Notes: a model not told the origin generated them from the letters alone. A stretch of 25,974 nt of DNA from Candidatus Gastranaerophilales bacterium (GCA_910587055.1 CAJUKY010000023.1:1-25974); one strand, 5' to 3'. Numbered from the stretch's first letter, positions 13,827 through 21,648 are shown. A program made the numbers and translations.

Positions 13827-14652
13827 TGCATACGTAAACGCGCTGAATACGCAAAAAGCCACACAAAGCTGGATGGATGCGGTTTCAGAAAACATGGTAA
13901 ATATTTATACTCCTGGATTTAGAGAAAAAAAAGTTACTTTCAAAACTTTTTTGGATTCCGTATACAGTGATAGCTATATGCAAAAAACTACACAAGGAAA
14001 AGCAACTCCCGGTACATCGGATGAAAATGTGTTTTTAGAAGGTGTTGGTTTTTTTGTTTTAAGAAATGAAAATGGAAAACTCGCCTATACACGTCTCGGT
14101 GAATTTAAATTTGATGGAGATGGCGTATATAAGGCTGCCGATGGCTCTGTTGTTCAAGGGTATATTATGAATGATAAAGGTGAAATTGTAAGCGGGACAA
14201 AATCTTTGAGTCAAGAAGATTTTGATAAAACTATGGCAGAAGGCGGTGCACTTTCAATTCCCACAACAGAAATTAAACTCTGGGTAGACCCTGATAACGG
14301 TAAATTTTTAGGCAAATATGATGAGTATGAAATAAAAGAAGATGGTATTTTATACGGAAAAGCAAATAACGGCAAGGATACAACACCTTTATACAAAATT
14401 TCTGTTATGAATTTTCATAATCCTCAGGGACTTTTTGAATATAAATCAGGACAGTTTATTGAAACTGAAGAATCGGGAAAACCTGTTATGGGAAGAGGTG
14501 AAATAAGAAGCGGGCTTCTGGAACTTTCTAACACAGATTTTAAGGGAAATATCTCATATTATCAGCAGGCAAAAATGCAATTAGAATTATCAAATAAAAT
14601 GATTTCAAGCTATAAAGAACTGCTGCAAAATGCAATTCAATTGATGAGCTAG
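13819..14652 (+). CDS. Flagellar hook/rod protein, FlgE/FlgF/FlgG family
   Basis: 277 residues, overlapping the preceding gene by 8 bases, with AAGGAG about 8 bases before the ATG. The N-terminal flagellar rod-hook helix is ALNTQKATQSWMDAVSENMV followed by NIYTPGFREKK, the usual 'N.aN..T.GFk' in degenerate form. Then GVGFFVLRNENGKLAYTRLG, the central 'G.gfF.v....g...yTR.G.F..d..G.l', is highly characteristic. The C-terminal helix (GLLELSNTDFKGNISYYQQA...YKELLQNAIQLM) matches the FlgG/FlgE C-terminus. The length fits FlgF/FlgG (250-265) better than FlgE. Exported by the flagellar apparatus to form rod or hook. Which rod or hook component it is cannot be told from sequence alone; given fliK next to it, a hook protein role is possible. 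Confidence 0.85.
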   Translation: MNDAYVNALNTQKATQSWMDAVSENMVNIYTPGFREKKVTFKTFLDSVYSDSYMQKTTQGKATPGTSDENVFLEGVGFFVLRNENGKLAYTRLGEFKFDGDGVYKAADGSVVQGYIMNDKGEIVSGTKSLSQEDFDKTMAEGGALSIPTTEIKLWVDPDNGKFLGKYDEYEIKEDGILYGKANNGKDTTPLYKISVMNFHNPQGLFEYKSGQFIETEESGKPVMGRGEIRSGLLELSNTDFKGNISYYQQAKMQLELSNKMISSYKELLQNAIQLMS

Positions 14653-14696
14653 GATTATCCATGACTGCCGCTAATTATTTAAGCGGCGATTATCCA
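14653..14696 (+). repeat. Hairpin flanked by a 9-base direct repeat after the flagellar operon
   Basis: GCCGCT (14667-14672) and AGCGGC (14682-14687) form a 6-pair stem. It is bracketed by two copies of GATTATCCA (14653-14661, 14688-14696). It has no T tract; the true terminator follows at 14741. Confidence 0.5.
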
Positions 14697-14740
14697 CGCT
14701 GTAATAATTTACAAATTATATAATAGGTGCTTATACTGCT

Positions 14741-14778
14741 GCATTGGTTTTTAAAATTAAACCAATGCTTTTTATTTT
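14741..14778 (+). terminator. Rho-independent terminator of the flagellar operon
   Basis: GCATTGGTTT (14741-14750) pairs perfectly with AAACCAATGC (14759-14768) around an 8-base loop, followed by TTTTTATTTT. It is about 90 bases past the stop. On the other strand it could also serve the convergent isomerase-like gene. Confidence 0.9.
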
Positions 14779-14831
14779 CCATATGTTGAATAATAATTTA
14801 TATTCTATTGAAATTGGCGTATTCTGTCTGT

Positions 14832-15947
14832 TTAATTTTCCCCTACAACCTTATTCAGCCCGAGGGGTTTATCAACATTACGGTTGAGTTTTAGGGCAAT
14901 TTTTAATGCCAGAATCTGTAAAATAATAACGGATGACAGCATTGTTATTATTTCATTATCAAATTTTTTAAATTTAACTTCCAAAAATTCTTCACCCGTG
15001 CTAAATTTGCCGTAAGACGAATTTTCTGTACCGGCTTCAATATCGCTTACGGCAATAATTTTCGGGTTATAATCTTTTTTAATTTTATCAAGTGTTTTTT
15101 GTTCAAATTCACCTGCACTGTTGTGGAAAATTTCAACTATAACGCTGTTTTCATTTAAAATAGCAGTATGTCCGTGCAAAAATTCACCCGTAGGATACGC
15201 GTTTACATCAATATAGGATGTTTCTTTAATTTTCAGCGCCCCTTCTTTTGCGATAACGTAATTATAGCTGTATCCAATCAAAGGAAAACTTTTTAATTTT
15301 GATAATACGCAGGCTGCTTTATCAATATTTTCCGTATTATTTATTACATCAAGCGTATCTGTTTTAATATTTTCAACCCCTTTAATGTGGTTTTCAACAT
15401 CAATTCCTTTGTTCTGTGCTGCATTTAAGGCTAAAAGCCACAGGCACAAAACCCCGCCCGTAAATGATTTTGTTGCGGCGATTGATTTTTCAACGCCTGA
15501 TTCAATATCCATTTTAAATTCACTATTGTTAAAGATATATGAATTATTGTTGTTTACAAGCGCAAAAGAATGCCCGCCCTTTTTATTTACAAGATTAAGT
15601 GCGCATTTTGTATCGTAAGTTTCTCCAGACTGACTTATAAAAAAATATAAAACATCTTTATTTATCAGCCTGTCGGGGTTTGAATTGAATTCTGAAGAAT
15701 ATTCAAATGATGTTTTTAATTTTGCAATGTTTTCAAAGAATTTCTGCCCGAGTCTTGCGCAATTGTAAGATGAGCCTGAAGCTACAAACTTTACTTCATC
15801 AAAATTTAAGGGAAATTCAGCCTGAACCCTGTCTTTTTTAATGTATTTTTTAATCAAATATTCAAAAACTAAGGGTTCTTCCTTAATTTCATTCATCATA
15901 TTACATTCGGATATATTGTTTTCGGGCATATCATTTATATTTTCCAT
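14832..15947 (-). CDS. SIS-domain sugar isomerase, GlmS-like without the glutaminase domain
   Basis: 371 residues with two SIS domains. SIS1: VKFVASGSSYNCARLGQKFF (52-71), YFFISQSGETYDTKCALNLV (101-120, the phosphate-binding SQSGET) and GVEKSIAATKSFTGG, matching 'E.GVASTKAFT' of GlmS. SIS2: GYSYNYVIAKEGALKIKETS, NAYPTGEFLHGHTAILNE and the GlmS-type terminus NVDKPLGLNKVV. The N-terminus (MMNEIKEEP) matches the linker just before the GlmS isomerase half, so the class II glutaminase domain (about 240 residues) is absent. Known relatives (AgaS, FrlB, NagB-like GlmS homologues) use ammonia or act as deaminases/deglycases. Inferred: isomerisation/deamination of an amino-sugar phosphate in the cytoplasm. 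Divergent from hemW. Confidence 0.85.
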   Translation of the reverse strand: MENINDMPENNISECNMMNEIKEEPLVFEYLIKKYIKKDRVQAEFPLNFDEVKFVASGSSYNCARLGQKFFENIAKLKTSFEYSSEFNSNPDRLINKDVLYFFISQSGETYDTKCALNLVNKKGGHSFALVNNNNSYIFNNSEFKMDIESGVEKSIAATKSFTGGVLCLWLLALNAAQNKGIDVENHIKGVENIKTDTLDVINNTENIDKAACVLSKLKSFPLIGYSYNYVIAKEGALKIKETSYIDVNAYPTGEFLHGHTAILNENSVIVEIFHNSAGEFEQKTLDKIKKDYNPKIIAVSDIEAGTENSSYGKFSTGEEFLEVKFKKFDNEIITMLSSVIILQILALKIALKLNRNVDKPLGLNKVVGEN

Positions 15948-15967
15948 TTTCTTATTATAATATTAAA
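15948..15967. promoter_or_regulatory. Symmetric divergent promoter with shared palindromic -10 element
   Basis: Between the two start codons there are just 20 bases. The self-complementary ATTATAAT (15954-15961) gives TATAAT on the plus strand (15956-15961) and on the minus strand (15959-15954). Each is exactly six bases from the respective ATG. Neither gene has room for a Shine-Dalgarno, so both messages are probably leaderless, and the two promoters overlap and should exclude each other. Confidence 0.65.
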
Positions 15968-17095
15968 ATGCAAAATACTCTACCCTCTAAAAGCTTAAAA
16001 TCCAAAGATTGCAAATGCGCCTATATCCATATTCCTTTTTGCAAAAGAAAATGCAATTACTGCGCTTTTACATCAATTCCCGCTTTGAATTTGATTGATG
16101 ATTATATTAAAAAATTAACTGTTGAGATTAAACATTATTATAAAGGAAATCCTCTTAAAACCTTATATATAGGGGGTGGCACCCCGTCATTACTGGATAT
16201 TAAGCATTTTGAAAAAATTTTGTCTTTGTTTAAATTTGCCGTAAATCCCGAAATTACGGTTGAAATTAACCCGGACAGCGCTAACCTTGCGCTTTTAAAC
16301 GCTCTTTATAAAGCGGGCGTGAATCGTTTAAGCATAGGGGTGCAGAGTTTTGATGATGATATTTTAAAAACGATAGGCCGTCTTCATACATCAAAAAAGG
16401 CAAAAGATACTGTATATCTTGCGCAGGATACGGGTTTTGACAATATAAGCATTGATTTAATTTACGGTCTTCCTTCTCAAAATCTTAAACTTTGGGAGGA
16501 AGATTTAAAACAGGCAAAATCTCTTGGCGTTCAGCATATCTCTCTTTACGGGCTTAAGATTGAAGAAAGCACCCCGTTTTTTAAAAATCCTCCAAAATAT
16601 TTGCCCGATGATGATATGCAGGCTGATATGTATGAGTTTGCAATTGATTATATGGCGCCTGATTATAAATTATACGAAATTTCAAATTTTGCAAAAGCTC
16701 CCGAATACTGTTCAAAACACAATTTAAATTATTGGAGCGAAGAAGAATATTTTGGTTTCGGGCTTTCTGCCGCAGGATTTTTAAACGGCATACGATATCA
16801 AAATACCAAAAATTTTATGGAATATGTTGAAAATCCGCTTTTATCAAAGGAATTAACGCTTCTTACCCGGGAGGAACAGCTTGAAGAGACAATTTTCCTC
16901 GGGTTTAGAAAAATTGAAGGTATAAATATTAATAATATAAATGAAAAATTTAAAATAGATTTTAATCAAAAATTTTCCGCCCCTCTTAAAAAATTTATAA
17001 ATTCAGGACATATTGAAAAAACCGAAAACGGCTGCAGGCTTACAATTAAAGGGATTTTAATTTCAAATTTAATATTATCAGAGTTTTTGTTATAA
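15968..17095 (+). CDS. hemW: Radical SAM protein HemW (heme chaperone, formerly 'HemN-like')
   Basis: 375 residues. The radical SAM cluster is CAYIHIPFCKRKCNYCAF with Cys25, Cys29, Cys32 (CxxxCxxC). It is followed by LYIGGGTPSLLD (SAM-binding GGGTP), VEINPDSAN, VNRLSIGVQSFDDDILKTIG, ISIDLIYGLPSQNLKLWEED, HISLYGLKIEESTPFFKN and HNLNYWSEEEYFGFGLSAAG, the full HemW/HemN order. The length (375-400) and the lack of the extra N-terminal Cys/linker of oxygen-independent coproporphyrinogen III dehydrogenase point to HemW. Known: HemW binds heme and a 4Fe-4S cluster and hands heme to proteins. Its -10 box is six bases from the ATG, so the message is likely leaderless. Divergent from the isomerase gene. 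Confidence 0.9.
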   Translation: MQNTLPSKSLKSKDCKCAYIHIPFCKRKCNYCAFTSIPALNLIDDYIKKLTVEIKHYYKGNPLKTLYIGGGTPSLLDIKHFEKILSLFKFAVNPEITVEINPDSANLALLNALYKAGVNRLSIGVQSFDDDILKTIGRLHTSKKAKDTVYLAQDTGFDNISIDLIYGLPSQNLKLWEEDLKQAKSLGVQHISLYGLKIEESTPFFKNPPKYLPDDDMQADMYEFAIDYMAPDYKLYEISNFAKAPEYCSKHNLNYWSEEEYFGFGLSAAGFLNGIRYQNTKNFMEYVENPLLSKELTLLTREEQLEETIFLGFRKIEGININNINEKFKIDFNQKFSAPLKKFINSGHIEKTENGCRLTIKGILISNLILSEFLL

Positions 17096-17096
17096 T
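17068..17096 (+). promoter_or_regulatory. Promoter at the 3' end of hemW for the Cys4 protein and dxr
   Basis: TTTAAT (17068-17073), 17 bases and TATAAT (17091-17096), seven bases before the ATG at 17104 with no Shine-Dalgarno, predict a leaderless message. The box overlaps the hemW stop codon. Confidence 0.5.
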
Positions 17097-17103
17097 AAAA
17101 CCT

Positions 17104-17418
17104 ATGGAAGATGAAAAGAAAATAATAGAGGATATGCAGGAAGTAGTTCTTCAAATGGCGCAGGATGACATTGAAGAAAATCCTGATATTGTAAATGAAT
17201 ATTTTGACTGTTCTGCCTGCGGTAAAAATAAATGTATGGCAGGGAGTATACAATACAGCAAATACAGACTTTGCAACGATTGTGTTTTGCTTGCCGAACT
17301 TGGTTTTAAATTGAAAAAAATCCAAAATATTCAAGAATTAATTGATGCAATGGAAGATAAAAGGCTTACCGAAATATGCGATTTTATCAAAAAGGATTCT
17401 AATGCACACAACAACTAA
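17104..17418 (+). CDS. Small acidic Cys4 (zinc-binding) protein, unknown function
   Basis: 104 residues. An acidic helical N-terminus (MEDEKKIIEDMQEVVLQMAQ) leads to a Cys4 knuckle: FDCSACGKNKCMAGS...YRLCNDCVLLAEL, with CxxC (Cys38, Cys41), an extra Cys46 and a second CxxC about 20 residues later. The pattern resembles treble-clef or ribbon zinc fingers in which a metal site is made from two CxxC pairs. The C-terminus is helical (KKIQNIQELIDAMEDKRLTE). I do not recognise a named family. It overlaps the start of dxr by 17 bases and is probably co-transcribed with it from a promoter at the hemW 3' end. Confidence 0.7.
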   Translation: MEDEKKIIEDMQEVVLQMAQDDIEENPDIVNEYFDCSACGKNKCMAGSIQYSKYRLCNDCVLLAELGFKLKKIQNIQELIDAMEDKRLTEICDFIKKDSNAHNN

Positions 17419-18553
17419 AAATCTTGCAATACTTGGCTCTACGGGTTCAATCGGCACACAGACGCTTGAAGTGCTCGAGGCTCTAGAAAACAAAGAATTA
17501 TTTAATGTTGTTTCAATGTCCTGCGGTAATAATATTGAACTATTTATTGAGCAGGTTAAAAAATTTAACCCGAAAAAAGTCTGCATTTCAAACCCTGCAA
17601 AAGAAAAAGAGCTGAAATCCGTCTTTCCTAAACTCGAAATTTTTTCGGGAGATGACGGGCTTATAGAGCTTGCATCAGATAAATCTTTAGATATAATGCT
17701 GACGGGAACTTCGGGCTATGTCGGCTTAAAACCTACATTAAAAGCAATCGAAAACGGAACGGATATAGCGCTTGCCAATAAAGAAACTCTCGTTATGGCG
17801 GGAGATATTGTAACGGAAACCGCAAGGCGCCGTAATGCAAAGATTTTACCTGTTGACAGTGAACATTCTGCCATTTTGCAAAGCTCCGCAGGCAGATTTG
17901 ATACTTTAAATAAAATAATAATCACAGCCTCAGGCGGACCTTTTTTAAACAAAACAAAAGATGAAATTTTTCACGCAAATTGGGCAGATGCACTCAAGCA
18001 TCCTCGCTGGAATATGGGTAAAAAAATCACGATAGATTCTGCAACCCTTATGAATAAAGGTTTAGAGGTTATTGAAGCACATCATCTTTTTAATCTTCCT
18101 TATGAAAAAATTGAAGTTGTAATTCATCCTGAAAGCCTTGTGCATTCTGCAGTTGAATTTAGAGACGGTTCAATCGTGGCACAAATAGGGCTTCCCAGCA
18201 TGCATATTCCCATTCAATACGCGTTATGTTATCCGAACCGTGAAACAGGTATAAAATCAAACAGTTTCAACTTTATCGGGCAAAAATTAACTTTTGATAA
18301 ACCTGATTTTGAAAAATTTCCCTGCTTAAAAATGGCATATGAAGCGGGAAAAACAGGCGGAACAATGCCTGTTGTATTAAATGCAGCAAATGAGGTTTGT
18401 GTTTATAAATTTTTAAACGGTAAAATCGGAATAAAAGAGCTCATTGAAACGGTTGAATATGAACTTAAACACCATAGTGTAATTAAAAATCCGACACTTG
18501 ATGAAATTTTTGAAACTGATAAAGAAATAAGAAACAGATTAGAAAACGCATAA
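17402..18553 (+). CDS. dxr: 1-deoxy-D-xylulose 5-phosphate reductoisomerase
   Basis: 383 residues from the ATG at 17402, preceded by AAAAGGA at 5 bases; earlier in-frame starts extend into the previous gene and add no conserved sequence. NADPH site: LAILGSTGSIGTQTLEVL (8-25). Then LANKETLVMAGDIV, ILPVDSEHSAILQ, ITASGGPFLNK, WNMGKKITIDSATLMNKGLE with the metal and substrate residues, and IHPESLVHSAVEFRDGSIVA, all diagnostic of Dxr. The length is normal (380-405). It converts DXP to 2-C-methyl-D-erythritol 4-phosphate in the cytoplasm, the committed step of the MEP isoprenoid pathway. Translationally coupled to the Cys4 protein. Confidence 0.95.
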   Translation: MHTTTKNLAILGSTGSIGTQTLEVLEALENKELFNVVSMSCGNNIELFIEQVKKFNPKKVCISNPAKEKELKSVFPKLEIFSGDDGLIELASDKSLDIMLTGTSGYVGLKPTLKAIENGTDIALANKETLVMAGDIVTETARRRNAKILPVDSEHSAILQSSAGRFDTLNKIIITASGGPFLNKTKDEIFHANWADALKHPRWNMGKKITIDSATLMNKGLEVIEAHHLFNLPYEKIEVVIHPESLVHSAVEFRDGSIVAQIGLPSMHIPIQYALCYPNRETGIKSNSFNFIGQKLTFDKPDFEKFPCLKMAYEAGKTGGTMPVVLNAANEVCVYKFLNGKIGIKELIETVEYELKHHSVIKNPTLDEIFETDKEIRNRLENA

Positions 18554-18601
18554 TATGTGTTTTATCGAGTCAAACTTTATTTTGCCGTAAATATCCTAAA
18601 A

Positions 18602-18889
18602 TCAATAACATAAACCGCTTTCAATTAATGAAAATCCTTCCGGTAATTTGTTTTCAACACGCCCTATTAATTCGGAAGGTTTCATGCGCAATGCCTCTGC
18701 CACAGTCCATATGGAAACGAGTTTCGGCTCATTCAGCCCGTTTTCAAGTCTTGATAATAATGACCTTTGAAACGAACATTCATCCGCTAAAAGCCTCTGG
18801 GATTTGCCCTGTTTTTCCCGCTCTTCCTTGATTACCTGTGCCAGAGTTTTAAAAATTATGTCTGCATTCTTATAATTGACATGTTGCAT
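18602..18889 (-). CDS. XRE (Cro/C1) family transcriptional regulator
   Basis: 95 residues. The HTH_3 domain covers residues 14-75: IFKTLAQVIKEEREKQGKSQ, RLLADECSFQRSLLSRLENG (turn and recognition helix) and PKLVSIWTVAEALRMKPSEL. A short tail follows (IGRVENKLPEGFSLIESGLCY). It is divergent from giant prepilin-like gene 3, 77 bases away; the first ATGTATAGA copy (18888-18896) overlaps its start codon and a second lies 40 bases on, inside a palindrome. It is thus a likely autoregulator and controller of gene 3. It is the third occurrence of this arrangement in the window, but the three regulators differ considerably in sequence. Confidence 0.87.
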   Translation of the reverse strand: MQHVNYKNADIIFKTLAQVIKEEREKQGKSQRLLADECSFQRSLLSRLENGLNEPKLVSIWTVAEALRMKPSELIGRVENKLPEGFSLIESGLCY

Positions 18890-18950
18890 GTATAGAATTC
18901 TAATGTTAAAATAAAATTACGTTGTCTATGTATAGACATATGGTTAATAT
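18876..18950 (+). promoter_or_regulatory. Two candidate promoters and operator sites of prepilin-like gene 3
   Basis: Promoter A: TTGACA (18876-18881), 17 bases, TCTAAT (18899-18904). Promoter B: TTGTCT (18922-18927), 17 bases, TAATAT (18945-18950), nearer to the ATG at 18967. Palindrome TGTCTATGTATAGACA (18923-18938) overlaps the -35 of B, and ATGTATAGA is repeated at 18888-18896 and 18928-18936. The sites are well placed for the divergent XRE regulator. Confidence 0.6.
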
Positions 18951-18966
18951 AACAGGATAATATTTT

Positions 18967-21624
18967 ATGAAGAGAATTGTTCATCTTAAAGGGTTTAAAC
19001 CCTCTATTTGTGGTGCTTTTGCACATTTAGTTTTTTTAAGAAAGATTAAGCAGTTGTTAAAAAATTTTACAAATTTTACAAATGCCTTCTCATTAGTAGA
19101 AATGCTCATGGCACTTCTTGTAGCATCATTGCTTATGGCAGCACTTGCCCCTGTTATGACAAGGAAGATGTCGGAAAGCAAGGTTAATGTGTCAGGCAGT
19201 TTAACTGACAGTATTTACCATGATTACAAAGTTTTTACTAACCCGACAACGGGAGACGGGGATAGTGCAAATAAAGAGTATGAATTTGAATTTCCTCCAA
19301 ATACTGATGAAACAGATGTTACAAGATTTAATGCAATAATAGTATCAGGGGGCGGCGGAGGTGCCGGTGCGGCAGCTTCTGATGTAAGAGGGCCAAAAAC
19401 CCTTTCTTACACTCAGGGGGTTACAGGAGGCTCTGATGTTACAATAGGCCGTACAGAATTGCCTCTATATACCGATTACAGGTTTAACAGATACACTGAA
19501 TCAATAAAACTTACTATTGTGAGCGGCGCAGGAGGAGGCGGAGGCGGATACGGCATAACCAAAGAAGAAGTACCTGAACTTAATCAAACAATTTGTGCAA
19601 GCTATGGTATGGGAAAAACAGATACCACAGGACATATCGGTTCTGCTTCTTCTCCGATTATCGTCTATGATTCAGCTAATAATATGTGTGTTTCAGCGTA
19701 TAATCAGATTTCATCAGGGACAAGAACTTCGCCAAGCCCGAGCCAGCCTTATTGTACAACATATGCATACAATGGTTTTACTACGCCGATTTGTATGAAA
19801 GACGGGGCGTTTAATGCTTGTAATGAGTTTAGGAAGGCTATAGGGCAGAACTCTGCAAATTGGAGATTGCCTACTGAATCTGAACTGTCCAAGTGGACTG
19901 CTTCTTTTGTGAGTAAGACGGTTACAAATGGCGGCTTGGGAGGGTGCGGATGGTCCAGCGCGAGCGGTACACAGAACTGTCCGTCACAGTATCCTAGCAC
20001 AATTAAGCAGACTCATGATCCGGGATGGATATGGACTTCTACGCCCTATACCGACACCACCGTCTGTATAGACAGTACAAGATATTATGTTTACGGCTTG
20101 TACAACACGAGCAACTGGCAACGGAGTGGGTTATGCGCTACCACGATCGTGAACACTCACAAGCAATACCCCGGTTACACGGGCTTTGCTTCAGTTCGTT
20201 GTGTTTTGCCGACTGAACCAACCAAAACCTTTATTCCATATTCCGGAGGTTCGGGAGGAGGAGGTTCATCTGTCACAATTACAATCCCGCCAGAAGTCTT
20301 AGCAAAAGCCATTGAATTATCGGACGACGGACGGGGAGTACTAAGAGTGCACGCAGGCAATGGCGGCCAACGTGCTGCCGGATCTCATAGGAGTGGTTAT
20401 TACGGTCAAGCTTCAATGGTGGCGGTTTACCCGAGTACAGGAGCAGGTACGTCCGCAGGTGCTAAATTATGGCATATTCTTGTTCCGGGAGGCGGATATG
20501 GTGGAAGAGCTACAGCAACATCAGGTGGTACGGCAGGTGCTGCAGGGGGTGTTAAATGTTCATATTATTTCCCTGTATCATCAGGAGGGAAAACTACATA
20601 CGGTACTGATAATAGAAATTCATTATCTTTTAATTGTTCTTCTTTACCGGGGTATATATCAGGCATAGAAGGTAAAGCAGGTGAAAAAGGGGATAAAGGG
20701 TTAATTTCTCCAGCAGGAGGTGAAGGAGGAAGCAAGGGAGGAAGCGGTGCCGTATGTTCGGGAACAACAGATACAACATGTAATTCAGGGAGTACTGATG
20801 GTGCAGGCGGAAGTGTAACTATTACTTACAACGTAAGAATTCCGGGTGTAGGCGGATCGGGGGGCGGTGCCGGAAGCGCTGCAAGGCTTGTAAATGTACC
20901 TGTTCCGGCTGGCAGAAAGATAAAAATTTCAGTAGGAGCAGGAGGATTGCCGGGTGCAGCAGGCGCCAGTGGAAAAGCGGGTGGTAAAACTTCAATAGAA
21001 GCTGATGGTCTTAAATATTATATGCAAGGAGGAAGGGGCGGAAGTGCCGCAACTGGAGGAGATATAGATTCTGTTACATATAATATGCCTGATAGTGAGG
21101 CAGAACCTTATTTAAAAGCTCCGGGTAAAGCAGGTAGTGCGCCAGAGAGTATTACGTCGTCGTCTAATAATGTGACAAAGTATTTTGGCGGTTATAACTG
21201 GTGGGATTCATCAGTCAACTGGAGTCCGCCAACAAAAGGAAAACTTGATACAGAAACCGGATACAGAATGAGGATGTCTTCAGGCGGAAACGGGGGTATT
21301 AATCATTGGACATCACTTCCGCATGAATTGCCTTGTGGTATGTTTAGCAATTCAGATGTGGTATATAGAAAAAGTACACTTTCATGTGGTTTACCCGGTA
21401 AACCAACTCCTTTGACTCATGGTGCGGCAAATATATTTAATATGACGGGCATAAATAATCAGTTGCAATTTTTAGGAGTAGGTGGCGGTACAGGCGGAGG
21501 TGGTGGAGCATGGGTAAAAGGGGTTACTCCCGAAGCTGAGGGCGGTGCTGCAGGTTCAAGCGGATATGTTGTAATTTATTGGGGTGACAGTTATAACTGG
21601 GGAAACTGGATAGATTTTAAATAA
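18967..21624 (+). CDS. Giant glycine-rich type IV prepilin-like surface protein 3 with inserted DUF1566/lectin-like domain
   Basis: 885 residues. A basic 40-residue leader precedes TNAFSLVEMLMALLVASLLM (39-58; predicted cut after Ala40, Glu at +5), then APVMTRKM. Glycine blocks VSGGGGGAGAA and LTIVSGAGGGGGGYG open the scaffold. Residues about 200-420 are a Cys-rich DUF1566/C-type-lectin-like insert: FNACNEFRKAIG, SANWRLPTESELSKW, GWIWTSTPY, YYVYGLYNTSNW and the closing GFASVRCVLP. The scaffold resumes (GGSGGGGSSVTITIPPEVL) and includes AARLVNVPVPAGRKIKISVG-AGGLPGAAG, the glycine-rich fibre pattern, ending GSSGYVVIYWGDSYNWGNWIDFK. The RBS AGGA is weak. Inferred: surface-displayed adhesin or receptor carried on a pilin-type anchor. 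Divergent from XRE; terminator at 21649. Confidence 0.85.
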   Translation: MKRIVHLKGFKPSICGAFAHLVFLRKIKQLLKNFTNFTNAFSLVEMLMALLVASLLMAALAPVMTRKMSESKVNVSGSLTDSIYHDYKVFTNPTTGDGDSANKEYEFEFPPNTDETDVTRFNAIIVSGGGGGAGAAASDVRGPKTLSYTQGVTGGSDVTIGRTELPLYTDYRFNRYTESIKLTIVSGAGGGGGGYGITKEEVPELNQTICASYGMGKTDTTGHIGSASSPIIVYDSANNMCVSAYNQISSGTRTSPSPSQPYCTTYAYNGFTTPICMKDGAFNACNEFRKAIGQNSANWRLPTESELSKWTASFVSKTVTNGGLGGCGWSSASGTQNCPSQYPSTIKQTHDPGWIWTSTPYTDTTVCIDSTRYYVYGLYNTSNWQRSGLCATTIVNTHKQYPGYTGFASVRCVLPTEPTKTFIPYSGGSGGGGSSVTITIPPEVLAKAIELSDDGRGVLRVHAGNGGQRAAGSHRSGYYGQASMVAVYPSTGAGTSAGAKLWHILVPGGGYGGRATATSGGTAGAAGGVKCSYYFPVSSGGKTTYGTDNRNSLSFNCSSLPGYISGIEGKAGEKGDKGLISPAGGEGGSKGGSGAVCSGTTDTTCNSGSTDGAGGSVTITYNVRIPGVGGSGGGAGSAARLVNVPVPAGRKIKISVGAGGLPGAAGASGKAGGKTSIEADGLKYYMQGGRGGSAATGGDIDSVTYNMPDSEAEPYLKAPGKAGSAPESITSSSNNVTKYFGGYNWWDSSVNWSPPTKGKLDTETGYRMRMSSGGNGGINHWTSLPHELPCGMFSNSDVVYRKSTLSCGLPGKPTPLTHGAANIFNMTGINNQLQFLGVGGGTGGGGGAWVKGVTPEAEGGAAGSSGYVVIYWGDSYNWGNWIDFK

Positions 21625-21648
21625 ATTTACGATAAACAATTTTTCAAA

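Noticed and set aside
16966..17334. A 122-codon minus-strand frame opposite the end of hemW and the Cys4 gene
   Set aside because: Antisense shadow over two well-supported genes; Phe/Ile/Asn composition typical of reverse reading of AT-rich genes.
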